Positions 16,195 to 24,217 are shown, counted from the stretch's first letter. The stretch: DNA of 24,217 nucleotides from Solobacterium sp. (GCA_017543005.1 JAFWEA010000224.1:1-24217), one strand, 5' to 3'. The notes: generated from the letters alone by a model not told the origin. Numbers and translations: made by a program.

Positions 16195-16234
16195 TCTCCT
16201 GCTTTATATTAATAAAAAAAGGAGGTAGAAAAGG

Positions 16235-18373
16235 ATGCTGAAGGCAATCAGATACCTGAAGCCGTTTCTGCTGCTGGTCATAGCCAATTTCATTCTGGTC
16301 TTTGCCCAGGTGCAGCTGGAACTTGCCCTGCCGGATTACATGTCCGACATCGTGACATACGGCATCCAGTACGGCGGCATTACCAGTGATAAGCCGACGG
16401 TGCTGCGGGCTTCCACCTATGAGCACATGCAGATGTTCATGACGGAAGCGGACCAGGCTGTACTGGCAGATAACTATACATACAACAGCGAAACCGATAC
16501 CTATGAACTGACGGCTGAGGATGCGGATCTTTCCGCTGCCCTGCGCCGGCCTTTCCTGACGGTTTCCGCCCTCAGCCAGCCGGCCATGCTGAAGCAGTTC
16601 GGCGCTGACAGTGAAGAATCCCTCTATGCCCTGCTGGCGGAACAGCCGGAAACAGCGGCGGCGATCACAGCCGCGGTGGACGCCCAGTTTGCCGACTATA
16701 CGGAAGAAAACCTGCGGGCGGCCGAAATCATGGGCCTGCGGGCGGAATACACCGCTGCCGGCATGGACATGAACAGCGTGCAGAGTTCCTATATCTGGCA
16801 GGCCGGTCTCAAAATGCTCGGCATTGCCCTGCTGGGCAGCCTCTGTGCCATCGGGTCATCGTTCATGGCCAGCCGCACGGCCACCGGTGCCGCCCGGAAC
16901 ATGCGCAACGATGTCTTCCGGAAAGTGGAATCCTTCTCCAGTGAGGAATTCTCCCGCTTCTCCACAGCTTCGCTGATCACCCGGACAACCAACGATATCC
17001 AGCAGGTGCAGATGGTTCTGACCATGATGCTGCGGGTTGTGCTGTTTGCCCCGATGATGGGCCTGACTTCCCTGCTCAAGGTGCTGCGTTATCCCAACAT
17101 GGTGCATATCCTGGGCTGGGTCATCGCCTGCATCATGGTGCTGCTGCTGACCCAGTTCTTCGTCACCCTGCCGAAGTTCAAGATCATCCAGCAGAAGATT
17201 GACCGGCTCAACCTGGTCATCCGCGAACAGCTGGAAGGCATGCTGGTCATCCGGGCCTTCAACAACCAGAAATATGAAGAAAAGCGGTTTGACGAAGTCA
17301 ATACGGACATCACCCGGATCAACCGGTTCGTCAACCGCGCCATGGCTTCCATTTCGCCGATCATGACCTTCCTGATGAGCAGCGTTTCCCTGCTGATCAT
17401 CTGGTTCGGGGCAAGGCAGGTGGATCTAGGCATCATGCAGATCGGCGATATCATGGCTTTCCTGCAGTATGCCGTCCATGTCCTGATGAGCTTCATGATC
17501 GTGGCCATGATCTTTGTTATGATCCCGCGTTCGAGTGTCTCCGCCGGCCGTGTCTTCGAAGTGCTCGGGACAAAGCCGTCTATCACCGATCCGGATCAGC
17601 CGGAAGAACTGCCGGCCGAAAACCAGACAATCACCTTCGACCATGTCAGCTTCCGCTATCCGCGGGCTGAGGCCGATGTGCTTTCCGACATCAGCTTTAC
17701 CGCGGCCCCGGGGGAAACCGTGGCCATCATCGGCTCCACCGGTTCCGGCAAGTCCACGCTGGTCAACCTGATCCCGCGTTTCTTCGATGTCACCGAAGGC
17801 AGTATCCGCTACGGGAACAATGATATCCGCAAGGTTACCATGAAGGACCTGCGGGCCCGGATCGGCTATGTGCCGCAGAAAGCCACCCTGTTCTCCGGCA
17901 CGGTCGAATCAAACCTGCGCTATGCCGATGAGAATGCTTCGGCGGAAACCCTGGACATGGCCCTGTCTGTTTCGCAGTCGAAGGAATTCGTGGACCGCAT
18001 GCCTCATGGCATGGAAGAACCCATTGCCCAGGGCGGCACGAATGTCTCCGGCGGCCAGAAACAGCGCCTTTCCATTGCCCGGGCCCTGACCCGTCAGGCC
18101 CAGGTCTATATTTTCGATGATACGTTCAGTGCCCTGGATTACCGCACCGATGCGGCCCTGCGGGCGGATCTGAACGAACTGACCGCGAAGACGAAGGCAA
18201 CCGTGCTCATCGTTGCCCAGCGCATCAGCACCATCATGCACGCTGACCGGATCCTGGTCCTGGACAAGGGCCGGATCGTCGGCATGGGCAAACATGAGGA
18301 ACTGATGAAGAACTGTGACGTCTATCAGGAAATCGCATATTCGCAGCTGAGCAGAGAGGAGCTGGGCGCATGA
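16235..18373 (+). CDS. Heterodimeric ABC exporter, subunit with degenerate catalytic site and large extracytoplasmic insertion
   Basis: A 712-residue half transporter. Helix 1 (about 10-30) is followed by an extra, acidic, mostly hydrophilic segment of about 140 residues (46-185) before helix 2, predicted outside the cell. The ATPase domain has Walker A GSTGSGKST (500-508), Q548, intact signature VSGGQ (604-608), but D629 where the catalytic glutamate should be (IFDDT) and Q662 in place of the switch histidine (VAQR). The same kinds of change occur in the degenerate-site subunit of asymmetric exporters such as TM287/288. Its intact signature would complete the partner's consensus site. The stop overlaps the partner start as ATGA, so the two are translationally coupled. 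A multidrug or lipid substrate is likely but unproven. Confidence 0.96.
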   Translation: MLKAIRYLKPFLLLVIANFILVFAQVQLELALPDYMSDIVTYGIQYGGITSDKPTVLRASTYEHMQMFMTEADQAVLADNYTYNSETDTYELTAEDADLSAALRRPFLTVSALSQPAMLKQFGADSEESLYALLAEQPETAAAITAAVDAQFADYTEENLRAAEIMGLRAEYTAAGMDMNSVQSSYIWQAGLKMLGIALLGSLCAIGSSFMASRTATGAARNMRNDVFRKVESFSSEEFSRFSTASLITRTTNDIQQVQMVLTMMLRVVLFAPMMGLTSLLKVLRYPNMVHILGWVIACIMVLLLTQFFVTLPKFKIIQQKIDRLNLVIREQLEGMLVIRAFNNQKYEEKRFDEVNTDITRINRFVNRAMASISPIMTFLMSSVSLLIIWFGARQVDLGIMQIGDIMAFLQYAVHVLMSFMIVAMIFVMIPRSSVSAGRVFEVLGTKPSITDPDQPEELPAENQTITFDHVSFRYPRAEADVLSDISFTAAPGETVAIIGSTGSGKSTLVNLIPRFFDVTEGSIRYGNNDIRKVTMKDLRARIGYVPQKATLFSGTVESNLRYADENASAETLDMALSVSQSKEFVDRMPHGMEEPIAQGGTNVSGGQKQRLSIARALTRQAQVYIFDDTFSALDYRTDAALRADLNELTAKTKATVLIVAQRISTIMHADRILVLDKGRIVGMGKHEELMKNCDVYQEIAYSQLSREELGA

Positions 18374-20220
18374 CACAGAGAAGAGGACCGGGCGGTCCGC
18401 GCCGGGGCATGATGGCCGGTGACAAGGCCAAGGACTTCGGCGGCACCATCCGCAAACTGCTGGCTTATCTGAAGCCGTTCCGTGCAAAGCTGGTCATCAT
18501 CGTGCTCTGCGCCGGCTGTTCCACCATTTTCAACATCATCGGCCCGAAGATCCTGGGCAGTGCCACCACCCTGCTGGCCGTCGGCGTCCGCGCCAAGTAT
18601 GCCGGCACCGGCGGGATTGACTTCGCGGCGATTCTGGCCGTCATCCAGAGACTGGCCGCGATCTATGTGCTGGGCATGCTGTTCAACTACGCCCAGGGCT
18701 GGATGCTGGCCGGGGTCTCCAACCAGGTCACCTACAACCTGCGCAAGGAGATCTCCGAAAAGATCAACCGGCTGCCGCTGAAGTTCTTTGACAGACAGAC
18801 CCATGGTGAAGTGCTCTCCCGGGTGACCAACGACGTCGATACCGTTTCGCAGTCGTTGACCCAGTCCGTGCAGCAGATCTTCACTTCCGTTGTCACGGTC
18901 ATCGGCGTGCTCGTGATGATGCTGTCGATCTCCTGGCAGCTGACCCTGATGGCGCTGATCGTCGTGCCGATTTCGGGTCTCGCCGCGGCCCAGGTCGTCA
19001 AGCGCAGCCAGCGCTTCTTCCGGGCCCAGCAGACCACCCTTGGCAATGTCAACGGCCATATCGAAGAGATGTACGGCGGCCATATCGTCATGAAGGCCTT
19101 CAACGGCGAAGAGCGCTCCATTGCCGAATTCAGCGATCTCAACAGCAAGCTGTACAATGCCGCCTGGAAGGCGCAGTTCATGAGCGGCATGATGCAGCCG
19201 ATCACCAGCTTCATCGGCAACCTCGGCTATGTCGGCTGCTGTGTGCTGGGCGGCTGGCTGGTCATCAACCGCGGCCTGGCCATCGGTGATATCCAGGCGT
19301 TCATTCAGTACGTACGCAACTTCAACCAGCCGATCACCCAGACGGCCCAGATCATGAACGTCCTGCAGTCCACCACGGCTGCAGCCGAGCGGGTCTTCGA
19401 ATTCCTCGAAGAGGAAGAAGAAACACCTGACTGTGAAAATCCGGTCAGCGTGCATAATCCGGACGGTTCGATCAGTCTGGAAGGCAATGTTGTCTTTGAA
19501 AACGTATCCTTCGGCTATGATCCGGAAAAGATCATCATCCATAACTTCAGCGCCTGGTTCAAGCCCGGCCAGCAGGTTGCCATCGTCGGTCCGACCGGCG
19601 CCGGCAAGACCACCATTGTCAAACTGCTGATGCGCTTCTATGAACTCAACAGCGGCACCATCTATGTGGACGGCACGGATATCCGTCAGTTCACCAGGAA
19701 TGACCTGCGCGATGCCTTCGGCATGGTTCTGCAGGATGCCTGGCTGCACTCCGGCACAATCATGGAGAATATCCGCTACGGCCGCCCGGATGCCACCGAC
19801 GAGGAGGTCTACAAGGCAGCTGACAATGCCTATGTGGATCACTTCATCCGCACTCTGGAAGACGGTTACCAGACCGTGATCAACGAAGAATCCACCAATA
19901 TCTCGCAGGGGCAGAAACAGCTGCTGACCATCGCCAGGGCGTTCCTGTCCGATCCGAAGATCCTGATTCTCGATGAAGCGACTTCTTCCGTCGATACCAG
20001 AACCGAGATCCTGATCCAGAAAGGCATGGAGAACCTGATGCGGGGCCGCACCAGCTTCGTCATCGCCCACCGGCTGTCGACGATCAAAAATGCGGACATC
20101 ATTCTGGTCATGGATCATGGCGACGTTGTCGAAGTTGGTGACCATGAAAGCCTCATGGCGGCCAACGGCTTCTACGCCAACCTGTACAATTCGCAGTTCT
20201 CCGATCCGGTCGCAGCATAA
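18370..20220 (+). CDS. Heterodimeric ABC exporter, catalytic-glutamate subunit
   Basis: A 616-residue half transporter with a basic, Gly/Arg-rich N-terminal tail, a six-helix membrane domain (about 35-340) and an ATPase domain. Walker A GPTGAGKTT (407-415), Walker B ILILDE with catalytic E536 and switch H567 are consensus, but the signature is ISQGQ (511-515) instead of LSGGQ. Together with the upstream subunit this gives one full ATPase site (this Walker A/B plus partner VSGGQ) and one degenerate site (partner D/Q plus this SQGQ). The reciprocal changes show that the two proteins are obligate partners. GAGAGGAG lies 8 bases before ATG at 18370, inside the upstream gene. A strong terminator follows the stop. 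Confidence 0.97.
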   Translation: MTQRRGPGGPRRGMMAGDKAKDFGGTIRKLLAYLKPFRAKLVIIVLCAGCSTIFNIIGPKILGSATTLLAVGVRAKYAGTGGIDFAAILAVIQRLAAIYVLGMLFNYAQGWMLAGVSNQVTYNLRKEISEKINRLPLKFFDRQTHGEVLSRVTNDVDTVSQSLTQSVQQIFTSVVTVIGVLVMMLSISWQLTLMALIVVPISGLAAAQVVKRSQRFFRAQQTTLGNVNGHIEEMYGGHIVMKAFNGEERSIAEFSDLNSKLYNAAWKAQFMSGMMQPITSFIGNLGYVGCCVLGGWLVINRGLAIGDIQAFIQYVRNFNQPITQTAQIMNVLQSTTAAAERVFEFLEEEEETPDCENPVSVHNPDGSISLEGNVVFENVSFGYDPEKIIIHNFSAWFKPGQQVAIVGPTGAGKTTIVKLLMRFYELNSGTIYVDGTDIRQFTRNDLRDAFGMVLQDAWLHSGTIMENIRYGRPDATDEEVYKAADNAYVDHFIRTLEDGYQTVINEESTNISQGQKQLLTIARAFLSDPKILILDEATSSVDTRTEILIQKGMENLMRGRTSFVIAHRLSTIKNADIILVMDHGDVVEVGDHESLMAANGFYANLYNSQFSDPVAA

Positions 20221-20243
20221 AAACTGCTGCCGCAGCGGTAAAC

Positions 20244-20274
20244 AAAGGCTCCGGGTATGCCCCGGAGCCTTTTT
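20244..20274. terminator. Strong intrinsic terminator shared by exporter and cbi operons
   Basis: GGCTCCGGG/CCCGGAGCC, nine GC-rich pairs with loop TATGC, flanked by AAA and TTTTT. On the plus strand it ends the ABC exporter operon; on the minus strand the tail TTTGTTT can also end cbiO. Confidence 0.92.
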
Positions 20275-20294
20275 CCGTCTTTCTGTTTGCTTGT

Positions 20295-21017
20295 TCAGTA
20301 TCTTCCGCTCAGGGAAAGCGGCAGTTCGAGATGACATGCCTCGAGCAGCGGCCGGTCTCTCAGAATCTCTCCTGCCGGGCCGGCTGCCCTGACTCTGCCG
20401 TCATGCAGCAGGATGGCACGTTCACAGGTATCAAGGATCATGTCCAGATCATGCGATGTGATCAGACAGGTCTGCGGCAGTTCCCGGATTGTCTTTATGA
20501 TCATGCGGCGGTTGGCCGGATCCAGCGCGGAAGTCGGTTCGTCCATGAGGATCACTTCGGGATTGTTGACCAGGATTACCCCGATGGCAGCCATGCGTTT
20601 CTCCCCGCCGCTGAGCCGGTGATTGTGCCGGCGTTTCAGTTCCGTGATCTGCAGCTGCTGCAGGACTTCATTAATCCGCCGGTCTGCATCTTCCCGGCTG
20701 ATGCCGTAGTTCAGCGGGGCAAACAGCATATCTTCATACACCGTCGGCATGAACATCTGCTGATCCGAATTCTGCATGACAAAACCGATCTTCTGCCTGA
20801 CGGCAGACAGATTGTCAGGTGTCACCGCAAGCCCTCCGACCGTGATCTCACCGCTGCCCTGCTCCAGGCCGCACAGCAGCTTGAGAAGCGTTGACTTGCC
20901 GGCCCCGTTGGCCCCGATCAGCCCGGTTTTACTGCCCGGTGCGACATGGAAACTGACATCCTGCAGCACCGGTTTCTCTTTTTCATACCGGAATGACACA
21001 TTGTTGAAGGTTATCAT
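20295..21017 (-). CDS. cbiO: Cobalt/nickel ECF transporter ATPase CbiO
   Basis: A 240-residue ABC ATPase with no membrane domain. Walker A GANGAGKST (35-43), Q82 in the Q-loop, signature LSGGE (135-139), Walker B VILMDE (155-160) and switch H189 are all consensus. Sequence style (SDQQMF after the Q-loop) is that of energy-coupling-factor ATPases. It would drive metal uptake through CbiM with CbiQ as the coupling protein. It is the last gene of cbiM-cbiQ-cbiO; its ATG overlaps the cbiQ stop as ATGA. Only one ATPase is present, so it should act as a homodimer, as in group I ECF systems. Confidence 0.95.
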   Translation of the reverse strand: MITFNNVSFRYEKEKPVLQDVSFHVAPGSKTGLIGANGAGKSTLLKLLCGLEQGSGEITVGGLAVTPDNLSAVRQKIGFVMQNSDQQMFMPTVYEDMLFAPLNYGISREDADRRINEVLQQLQITELKRRHNHRLSGGEKRMAAIGVILVNNPEVILMDEPTSALDPANRRMIIKTIRELPQTCLITSHDLDMILDTCERAILLHDGRVRAAGPAGEILRDRPLLEACHLELPLSLSGRY

Positions 21018-21817
21018 AATCCTGCCCCCCTGCCGATCAAGGCCGCAATATTGTATTTCCGCAGAATGATAAAACAGCTGATCCAGGCCAGGACATAAAG
21101 CAGATCCTTCAGCCGGAACTTTTCCTGCCGGACTGCGGGAAAATCACCCTGATACCCCCGCAGGAGCATGCTGTCATACAGTTCCCGGCCCCGGTCCAGG
21201 GTCCGCAGCAGCAATTGTCCGATAAAGGAGCCCCAGGTCCGCCAGTGCAGGCCTTTCTGCCCCGGAGCCCGCAGATGGTAGGCCGTCATCATGACGGCAG
21301 CCTCCTCCCCCAGCACAGTCAGATAGCGCCAGGTCAGAAGCAGCAGGGTCACGATGCCGGAAGGCAGATGGATTTTCCGCAGCGAGGCAAACAGCCGGTC
21401 CGCCGGGGTTGTCCCGATCAGGAAGAATGAAGCCAGCAGGCAGAAAATCCCTTTCATCATCAGGCTGAGCAGCGACAGGATCCCGCCCGATACCGGCAGG
21501 GTGCCGATAAACAGGACAGGCCTCCGGTCCAGCAGCGGGTTGAACAGCCCGACCGCCATGACCAGCGGCAGGACATAACGCATCCGCTTCAGGGCCAGCC
21601 GCAGTTCAATGCCACTGAGGGCCGAAATGATGACCGGATACAGAATCATCAGGAACAGCTCACTCAGCGCATATTTCGGAAATGACATGACTGTCAGGAT
21701 ATAGACGGCACTGACCAGCAGCTTGCTCAACGGGGAAAAACGATGAACCGGTGAGGTTCCCCTGGCCAGTTCATCGATACTCTTTAATTCATGCAGGGCC
21801 TGATCGATCCTGCTCAT
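21014..21817 (-). CDS. cbiQ: ECF transporter transmembrane coupling protein CbiQ
   Basis: A 267-residue membrane protein with several hydrophobic segments. The cytosolic coupling-helix motifs that contact the ATPase are visible as A-x-R-type segments: LHWRTWGSFIGQLLLRTLDRG and YDSMLLRGYQG. Position between cbiM and cbiO, with ATGA overlaps on both sides, confirms the role. It would transmit ATP-driven motion from CbiO to the metal-binding CbiM. Confidence 0.93.
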   Translation of the reverse strand: MSRIDQALHELKSIDELARGTSPVHRFSPLSKLLVSAVYILTVMSFPKYALSELFLMILYPVIISALSGIELRLALKRMRYVLPLVMAVGLFNPLLDRRPVLFIGTLPVSGGILSLLSLMMKGIFCLLASFFLIGTTPADRLFASLRKIHLPSGIVTLLLLTWRYLTVLGEEAAVMMTAYHLRAPGQKGLHWRTWGSFIGQLLLRTLDRGRELYDSMLLRGYQGDFPAVRQEKFRLKDLLYVLAWISCFIILRKYNIAALIGRGAGL

Positions 21818-22878
21818 GCCCTTTCCTGCGCGGCCCGCTTCCGCATCAGACCGGCAGCGGCCCCGATCAGGACGCAGACCCCGGCAACGATGGCCGAACC
21901 GGCCAGCCCGGACACACTTGTACCGGCCGCCGCATCACTGTCCTTAAACGCATAATCAGGCAGGAAGGATGTACTTTCCTGAATGGCGGATGCCGTATCG
22001 GAAACCGCACTCTGCCGGCCGAAGTTTTCTTCATCCAGGCCCATGTTTTCCGCATAGCCGGCCTCGGCATTGCCGAACAGGGCCCATTCCAGGCCATCCG
22101 GATTGCCGCTGGCATACAGGGATAGCACCCCGCCGGTCAGGGCAGTGATCACCGCCAGGGACGCGATGACCCCGCGCAGTGAAAGCTTTGCATGATTGTC
22201 ATCCGAGGTGCCGATGTCCATCAGCAGTTCCGGTCTGGCTTCATAGATAAACAGCAGAACCGCAGACGTGATCAGTCCTTCCACCAGACCGATGGCCAGG
22301 TGAATCGGCAGCATCAGGCCGGCAAAGGCCGCAAACGGCAGTTCCGTAATGCCGGAAGCCAGTGTCTCCACCGTTACCGACAGAGCTCCCAGCTGCAAGG
22401 TCAGCACACAGCCCAGCACCGATGCCAGGATGATGCAGGCCCGCTGGCCGGCATGGCTGGTCCGGCGCTGAAAGAGATTGCTGCGCTGCAATGGCCGCCA
22501 GATCAGGTAATAGCCGACAAAGCACCCGTAGAAGGCCATATTCCAGATATTGGCCCCCAAAGCCATCAGCCCGCCGTCCGCAAAGAAGAGACATTGAATG
22601 GTCAAAACGGCAATCATGGCCAGGAAGCCGGCCTGCGGTCCCAGCAGGGCGCTCAGCAGCATGCCCCCACACAGGTGACCGGATGACCCGGTTCCCGGAA
22701 TGGTATAGTTGATCATCTGGCCGGCAAAGATCATTGCCGCACTGACGGCCATGACCGGCAGTTTCTTCGGATCATTTTCTTTTCTCAGCTGACGTACGGA
22801 CAGGCCGGCCGCGGTGGCCGAAGCAGCGTACATGACGGTGGCTGTCGACGGGGACAGCAGGGCATCTGCCATATGCAT
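21814..22878 (-). CDS. cbiM: Cobalt/nickel-binding ECF subunit CbiM with fused C-terminal PDGLE domain
   Basis: A 354-residue membrane protein. I start it at ATG 22878, giving MHMADALLSP, not at 22902: in CbiM/NikM the metal is held by the free N-terminal amine, His2 and a further His, so a longer N-terminus would destroy the site. AGGAGG lies 9 bases before this ATG, inside the extra region. The CbiM core spans about 1-215; GSSGHLCGG (about 64-72) holds the next conserved His. The C-terminal part carries PDGLEWALFGN after a helix, then an acidic loop and a final helix, the arrangement of a CbiN/NikN-like subunit fused to CbiM. No separate cbiN is present, as expected. Co versus Ni cannot be settled from sequence. 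Confidence 0.94.
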   Translation of the reverse strand: MHMADALLSPSTATVMYAASATAAGLSVRQLRKENDPKKLPVMAVSAAMIFAGQMINYTIPGTGSSGHLCGGMLLSALLGPQAGFLAMIAVLTIQCLFFADGGLMALGANIWNMAFYGCFVGYYLIWRPLQRSNLFQRRTSHAGQRACIILASVLGCVLTLQLGALSVTVETLASGITELPFAAFAGLMLPIHLAIGLVEGLITSAVLLFIYEARPELLMDIGTSDDNHAKLSLRGVIASLAVITALTGGVLSLYASGNPDGLEWALFGNAEAGYAENMGLDEENFGRQSAVSDTASAIQESTSFLPDYAFKDSDAAAGTSVSGLAGSAIVAGVCVLIGAAAGLMRKRAAQERA

Positions 22879-23040
22879 GATTCTGTTCCTCCTTCTGCAC
22901 ATAAAAAGGCATACATGTTCATATGCATGCCTTCTGGTATGCGTTCCGGTTATGAACGTTCGGGCTTTCTGCCGTTATCTGTTTCCGTTTCCTGCATCCT
23001 GCCGTCCGCGGCAGAGTCCGTCCTTCAGGATGAACTGCAA
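22879..23040 (-). ncRNA. Structured leader RNA of the cbi operon, candidate metal- or cofactor-responsive riboswitch
   Basis: From the predicted start near 23040 to the cbiM ribosome site the transcript has about 160 bases. Read on the minus strand it can form CTGCCG/CGGCAG with loop CGGA (23014-22999), which can be extended by CATC/GATG or replaced by CATCCTG/CAGGATG; CGTTC/GAACG (22958-22942); and a terminator hairpin (22933-22906). Purine-rich conserved-looking spacers (GGAAACGGAAACAGAT) separate the stems. I see neither a B12-box nor the NiCo (czcD) junction sequence as I know it. The layout, promoter then multi-stem RNA then terminator then ribosome site, is that of a transcription attenuator. 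Ligand is unknown. Confidence 0.5.
22903..22933 (-). terminator. Leader terminator (attenuator) upstream of cbiM
   Basis: On the minus strand AAGGCATGCAT pairs with ATGTATGCCTT (eleven pairs, one G-T) around loop ATGAAC, with five T at its 3' edge. It ends about 25 bases before the cbiM start and just before the AGGAGG site, so it can stop transcription before the operon. Confidence 0.75.
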
Positions 23041-23046
23041 AACAAT

Positions 23047-23074
23047 TTTATATCAGGCCAGATTTATTTAACAA
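23047..23074 (-). promoter_or_regulatory. Promoter of the cbiM-cbiQ-cbiO operon
   Basis: On the minus strand TTGTTA (23074-23069), a 16 bp spacer and an extended -10 TGA-TATAAA (hexamer 23052-23047) start 6 bases after the ychF stop. Expected transcription start is near 23040. Confidence 0.65.
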
Positions 23075-23079
23075 CTCTT

Positions 23080-24180
23080 TCACACGTTGAACCGGAAGAA
23101 GACAATATCGCCGTCCTTCATGACGTAGTCCTTGCCTTCGATCCGCAGTTTTCCGTGTTCCTTCAGGGAAGCTTCGGTCTTGTACTCCATGATGTCCTCA
23201 TAGCTGTAGACTTCCGCCTTGATGAAGCCCTTTTCAAAGTCCGTGTGGATGATGCCGGCGCACTGCGGGGCCTTCATGCCTTCGCGGAATGTCCAGGCCC
23301 GGTTTTCCGGCTCGCCGACCGTGAAGAAGGTCCGCAGGCCAAGCAGGTGATACGCAGCCTTGATGATCTGGTCCAGACCGGCTGTCTTGATGCCGAGGTC
23401 AGCCAGGAACATCTCCTTTTCTTCCTTGTCCATGCCGGAGAGTTCTTCTTCCATGCGGGCGCTGATGGCGATGCACTCACTGCCCTCACTGTCCGCAAAC
23501 GCCTTGACGGCCTGATAGTACGCATTCTCTTCCGGGGCACTGACTTCATCTTCGCTCATGTTGGCCACATAGATGACCGGCTTGTAGGTCAGCAGGGAGT
23601 AGTTCTTCAGGTATTCCTTCTCGTTGTCGGAAAGATCCAGCAGCCGCACCGGCTTGCCGGCCAGCAGCGCTTCCTTGAACTTCTGCAGTGCGTTGTTTTC
23701 CTCCACGGCGCCCTTTTCCTTGGTCTGGGCCTTGCGCAGCACCTTGCCGATGCGGTTTTCCACCGTATCCAGGTCAGCCAGACAGAGTTCGAGGTTGATC
23801 TCCTCGATATCTCTCACCGGATCCACGGAACCTTCGACGTGCTCGATATTGGCATCATCGAAGCAGCGGACCACGTGCACGATCGCATCCGTATTCCGGA
23901 TGTTGGCCAGGAACTGGTTGCCCAGGCCTTCGCCCTTGGATGCGCCTTTGACGAGACCTGCGATATCCGTGAATTCAAAGGTCGTATAGATGACTTTCTT
24001 CGGATGGAACAGCTCCACGAGATTGTCCATTCTTTCATCCGGCACTTCCACCACGCCGACATTCGGGGCGATGGTTGCGAACGGATAGTTTTCCGCCAGC
24101 ACCTGGCTGTTGGTGATGGCATTGAATAATGTGGACTTGCCGACATTCGGCAGTCCGACGATTCCAGCAGTTAAAGCCAT
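23080..24180 (-). CDS. ychF: Redox-regulated ATPase YchF (OBG-like)
   Basis: A 366-residue protein, full length for the family. The G1 loop GLPNVGKST (9-17) and G3 region DIAGLVKGASKGEGLGNQF are clear. In place of the NKxD guanine motif is NMSE (within VIYVANMSEDEV), the family feature that favours ATP over GTP. The C-terminal part is the TGS domain. YchF is a conserved cytosolic ATPase linked to ribosomes and to oxidative stress response. GGAGG 9 bases before ATG at 24180 supports the start. No terminator separates it from the cbi leader, so some read-through into the attenuator is expected. The 37 bases upstream (24181-24217) hold its ribosome site and nothing else I can identify. Confidence 0.97.
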   Translation of the reverse strand: MALTAGIVGLPNVGKSTLFNAITNSQVLAENYPFATIAPNVGVVEVPDERMDNLVELFHPKKVIYTTFEFTDIAGLVKGASKGEGLGNQFLANIRNTDAIVHVVRCFDDANIEHVEGSVDPVRDIEEINLELCLADLDTVENRIGKVLRKAQTKEKGAVEENNALQKFKEALLAGKPVRLLDLSDNEKEYLKNYSLLTYKPVIYVANMSEDEVSAPEENAYYQAVKAFADSEGSECIAISARMEEELSGMDKEEKEMFLADLGIKTAGLDQIIKAAYHLLGLRTFFTVGEPENRAWTFREGMKAPQCAGIIHTDFEKGFIKAEVYSYEDIMEYKTEASLKEHGKLRIEGKDYVMKDGDIVFFRFNV

Positions 24181-24217
24181 ATTCAGGCCTCCGTTTCTTC
24201 TCTGGTCACGTGTTCGA

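Noticed and set aside
18325..20337. Minus-strand open frame of 670 codons, longer than the gene opposite it
   Set aside because: It is antisense to an ABC exporter gene with all family motifs; its product is low-complexity Asp/His/Gln-rich with no recognisable domain, as expected from the complement of a GC-rich coding frame.
22879..23040. Direct call of a cobalamin or NiCo riboswitch
   Set aside because: I could not find the B12-box or the conserved NiCo junction sequences by eye, so the leader is reported as an unassigned candidate.
1..24217. CRISPR arrays, insertion sequences, phage genes, tRNA or rRNA genes
   Set aside because: No repeat-spacer pattern, transposase or integrase motif, or cloverleaf was seen while reading both strands; short spurious repeats did not form arrays.

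Overview
The window looks like chromosomal DNA of a fairly GC-rich member of the Bacillota (Firmicutes). Strong AAGGAGG ribosome sites, extended -10 promoters, short intergenic gaps and the family mix (Nim-like protein, TMADH-type flavoenzyme, CbiMQO, paired half-size ABC transporters) all fit. An Erysipelotrichia- or Clostridia-like gut organism is plausible, but genus cannot be fixed from sequence alone. I see no IS element, phage gene, CRISPR array, tRNA or rRNA.

Layout. (1) 1-3709, minus: a lipoprotein gene followed 10 bp later by a very large gene running off the left edge. The large product has a cytosolic zinc ribbon, a tandem 33-residue repeat, one membrane anchor and an extracytoplasmic HExxH metalloprotease-like region. 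This pair is the least explained part of the window. (2) 3978-8168, minus: a TetR-family regulator and two half-size ABC transporters, with candidate palindromic operators at the regulator promoter and before the first transporter gene. (3) 8316-10995, minus: a second TetR-family regulator (CecR-like) and an Old Yellow Enzyme/TMADH-type FAD and [4Fe-4S] oxidoreductase. A shared AAACAnnTGTTT palindrome suggests that the regulator controls the reductase. (4) 11130-13954, minus: the trkA-trkH potassium uptake operon. (5) 14094-15451, plus: a nitrilase-superfamily amidohydrolase and a Nim-like flavin-binding protein. (6) 15498-16100, minus: 3-methyladenine DNA glycosylase I. (7) 16235-20220, plus: a translationally coupled heterodimeric ABC exporter with one consensus and one degenerate ATPase site. 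(8) 20295-22878, minus: a cobalt/nickel ECF transporter (cbiM with fused PDGLE tail, cbiQ, cbiO), behind a strong promoter and a structured leader ending in an intrinsic terminator just before the cbiM ribosome site. (9) 23080-24180, minus: ychF.

The most promising leads are the cbiM leader, which looks like a transcription-attenuating RNA and in which I could not find a known riboswitch consensus, and the zinc-ribbon/metalloprotease-like membrane protein with its lipoprotein partner. No intergenic stretch exceeds 300 bases.
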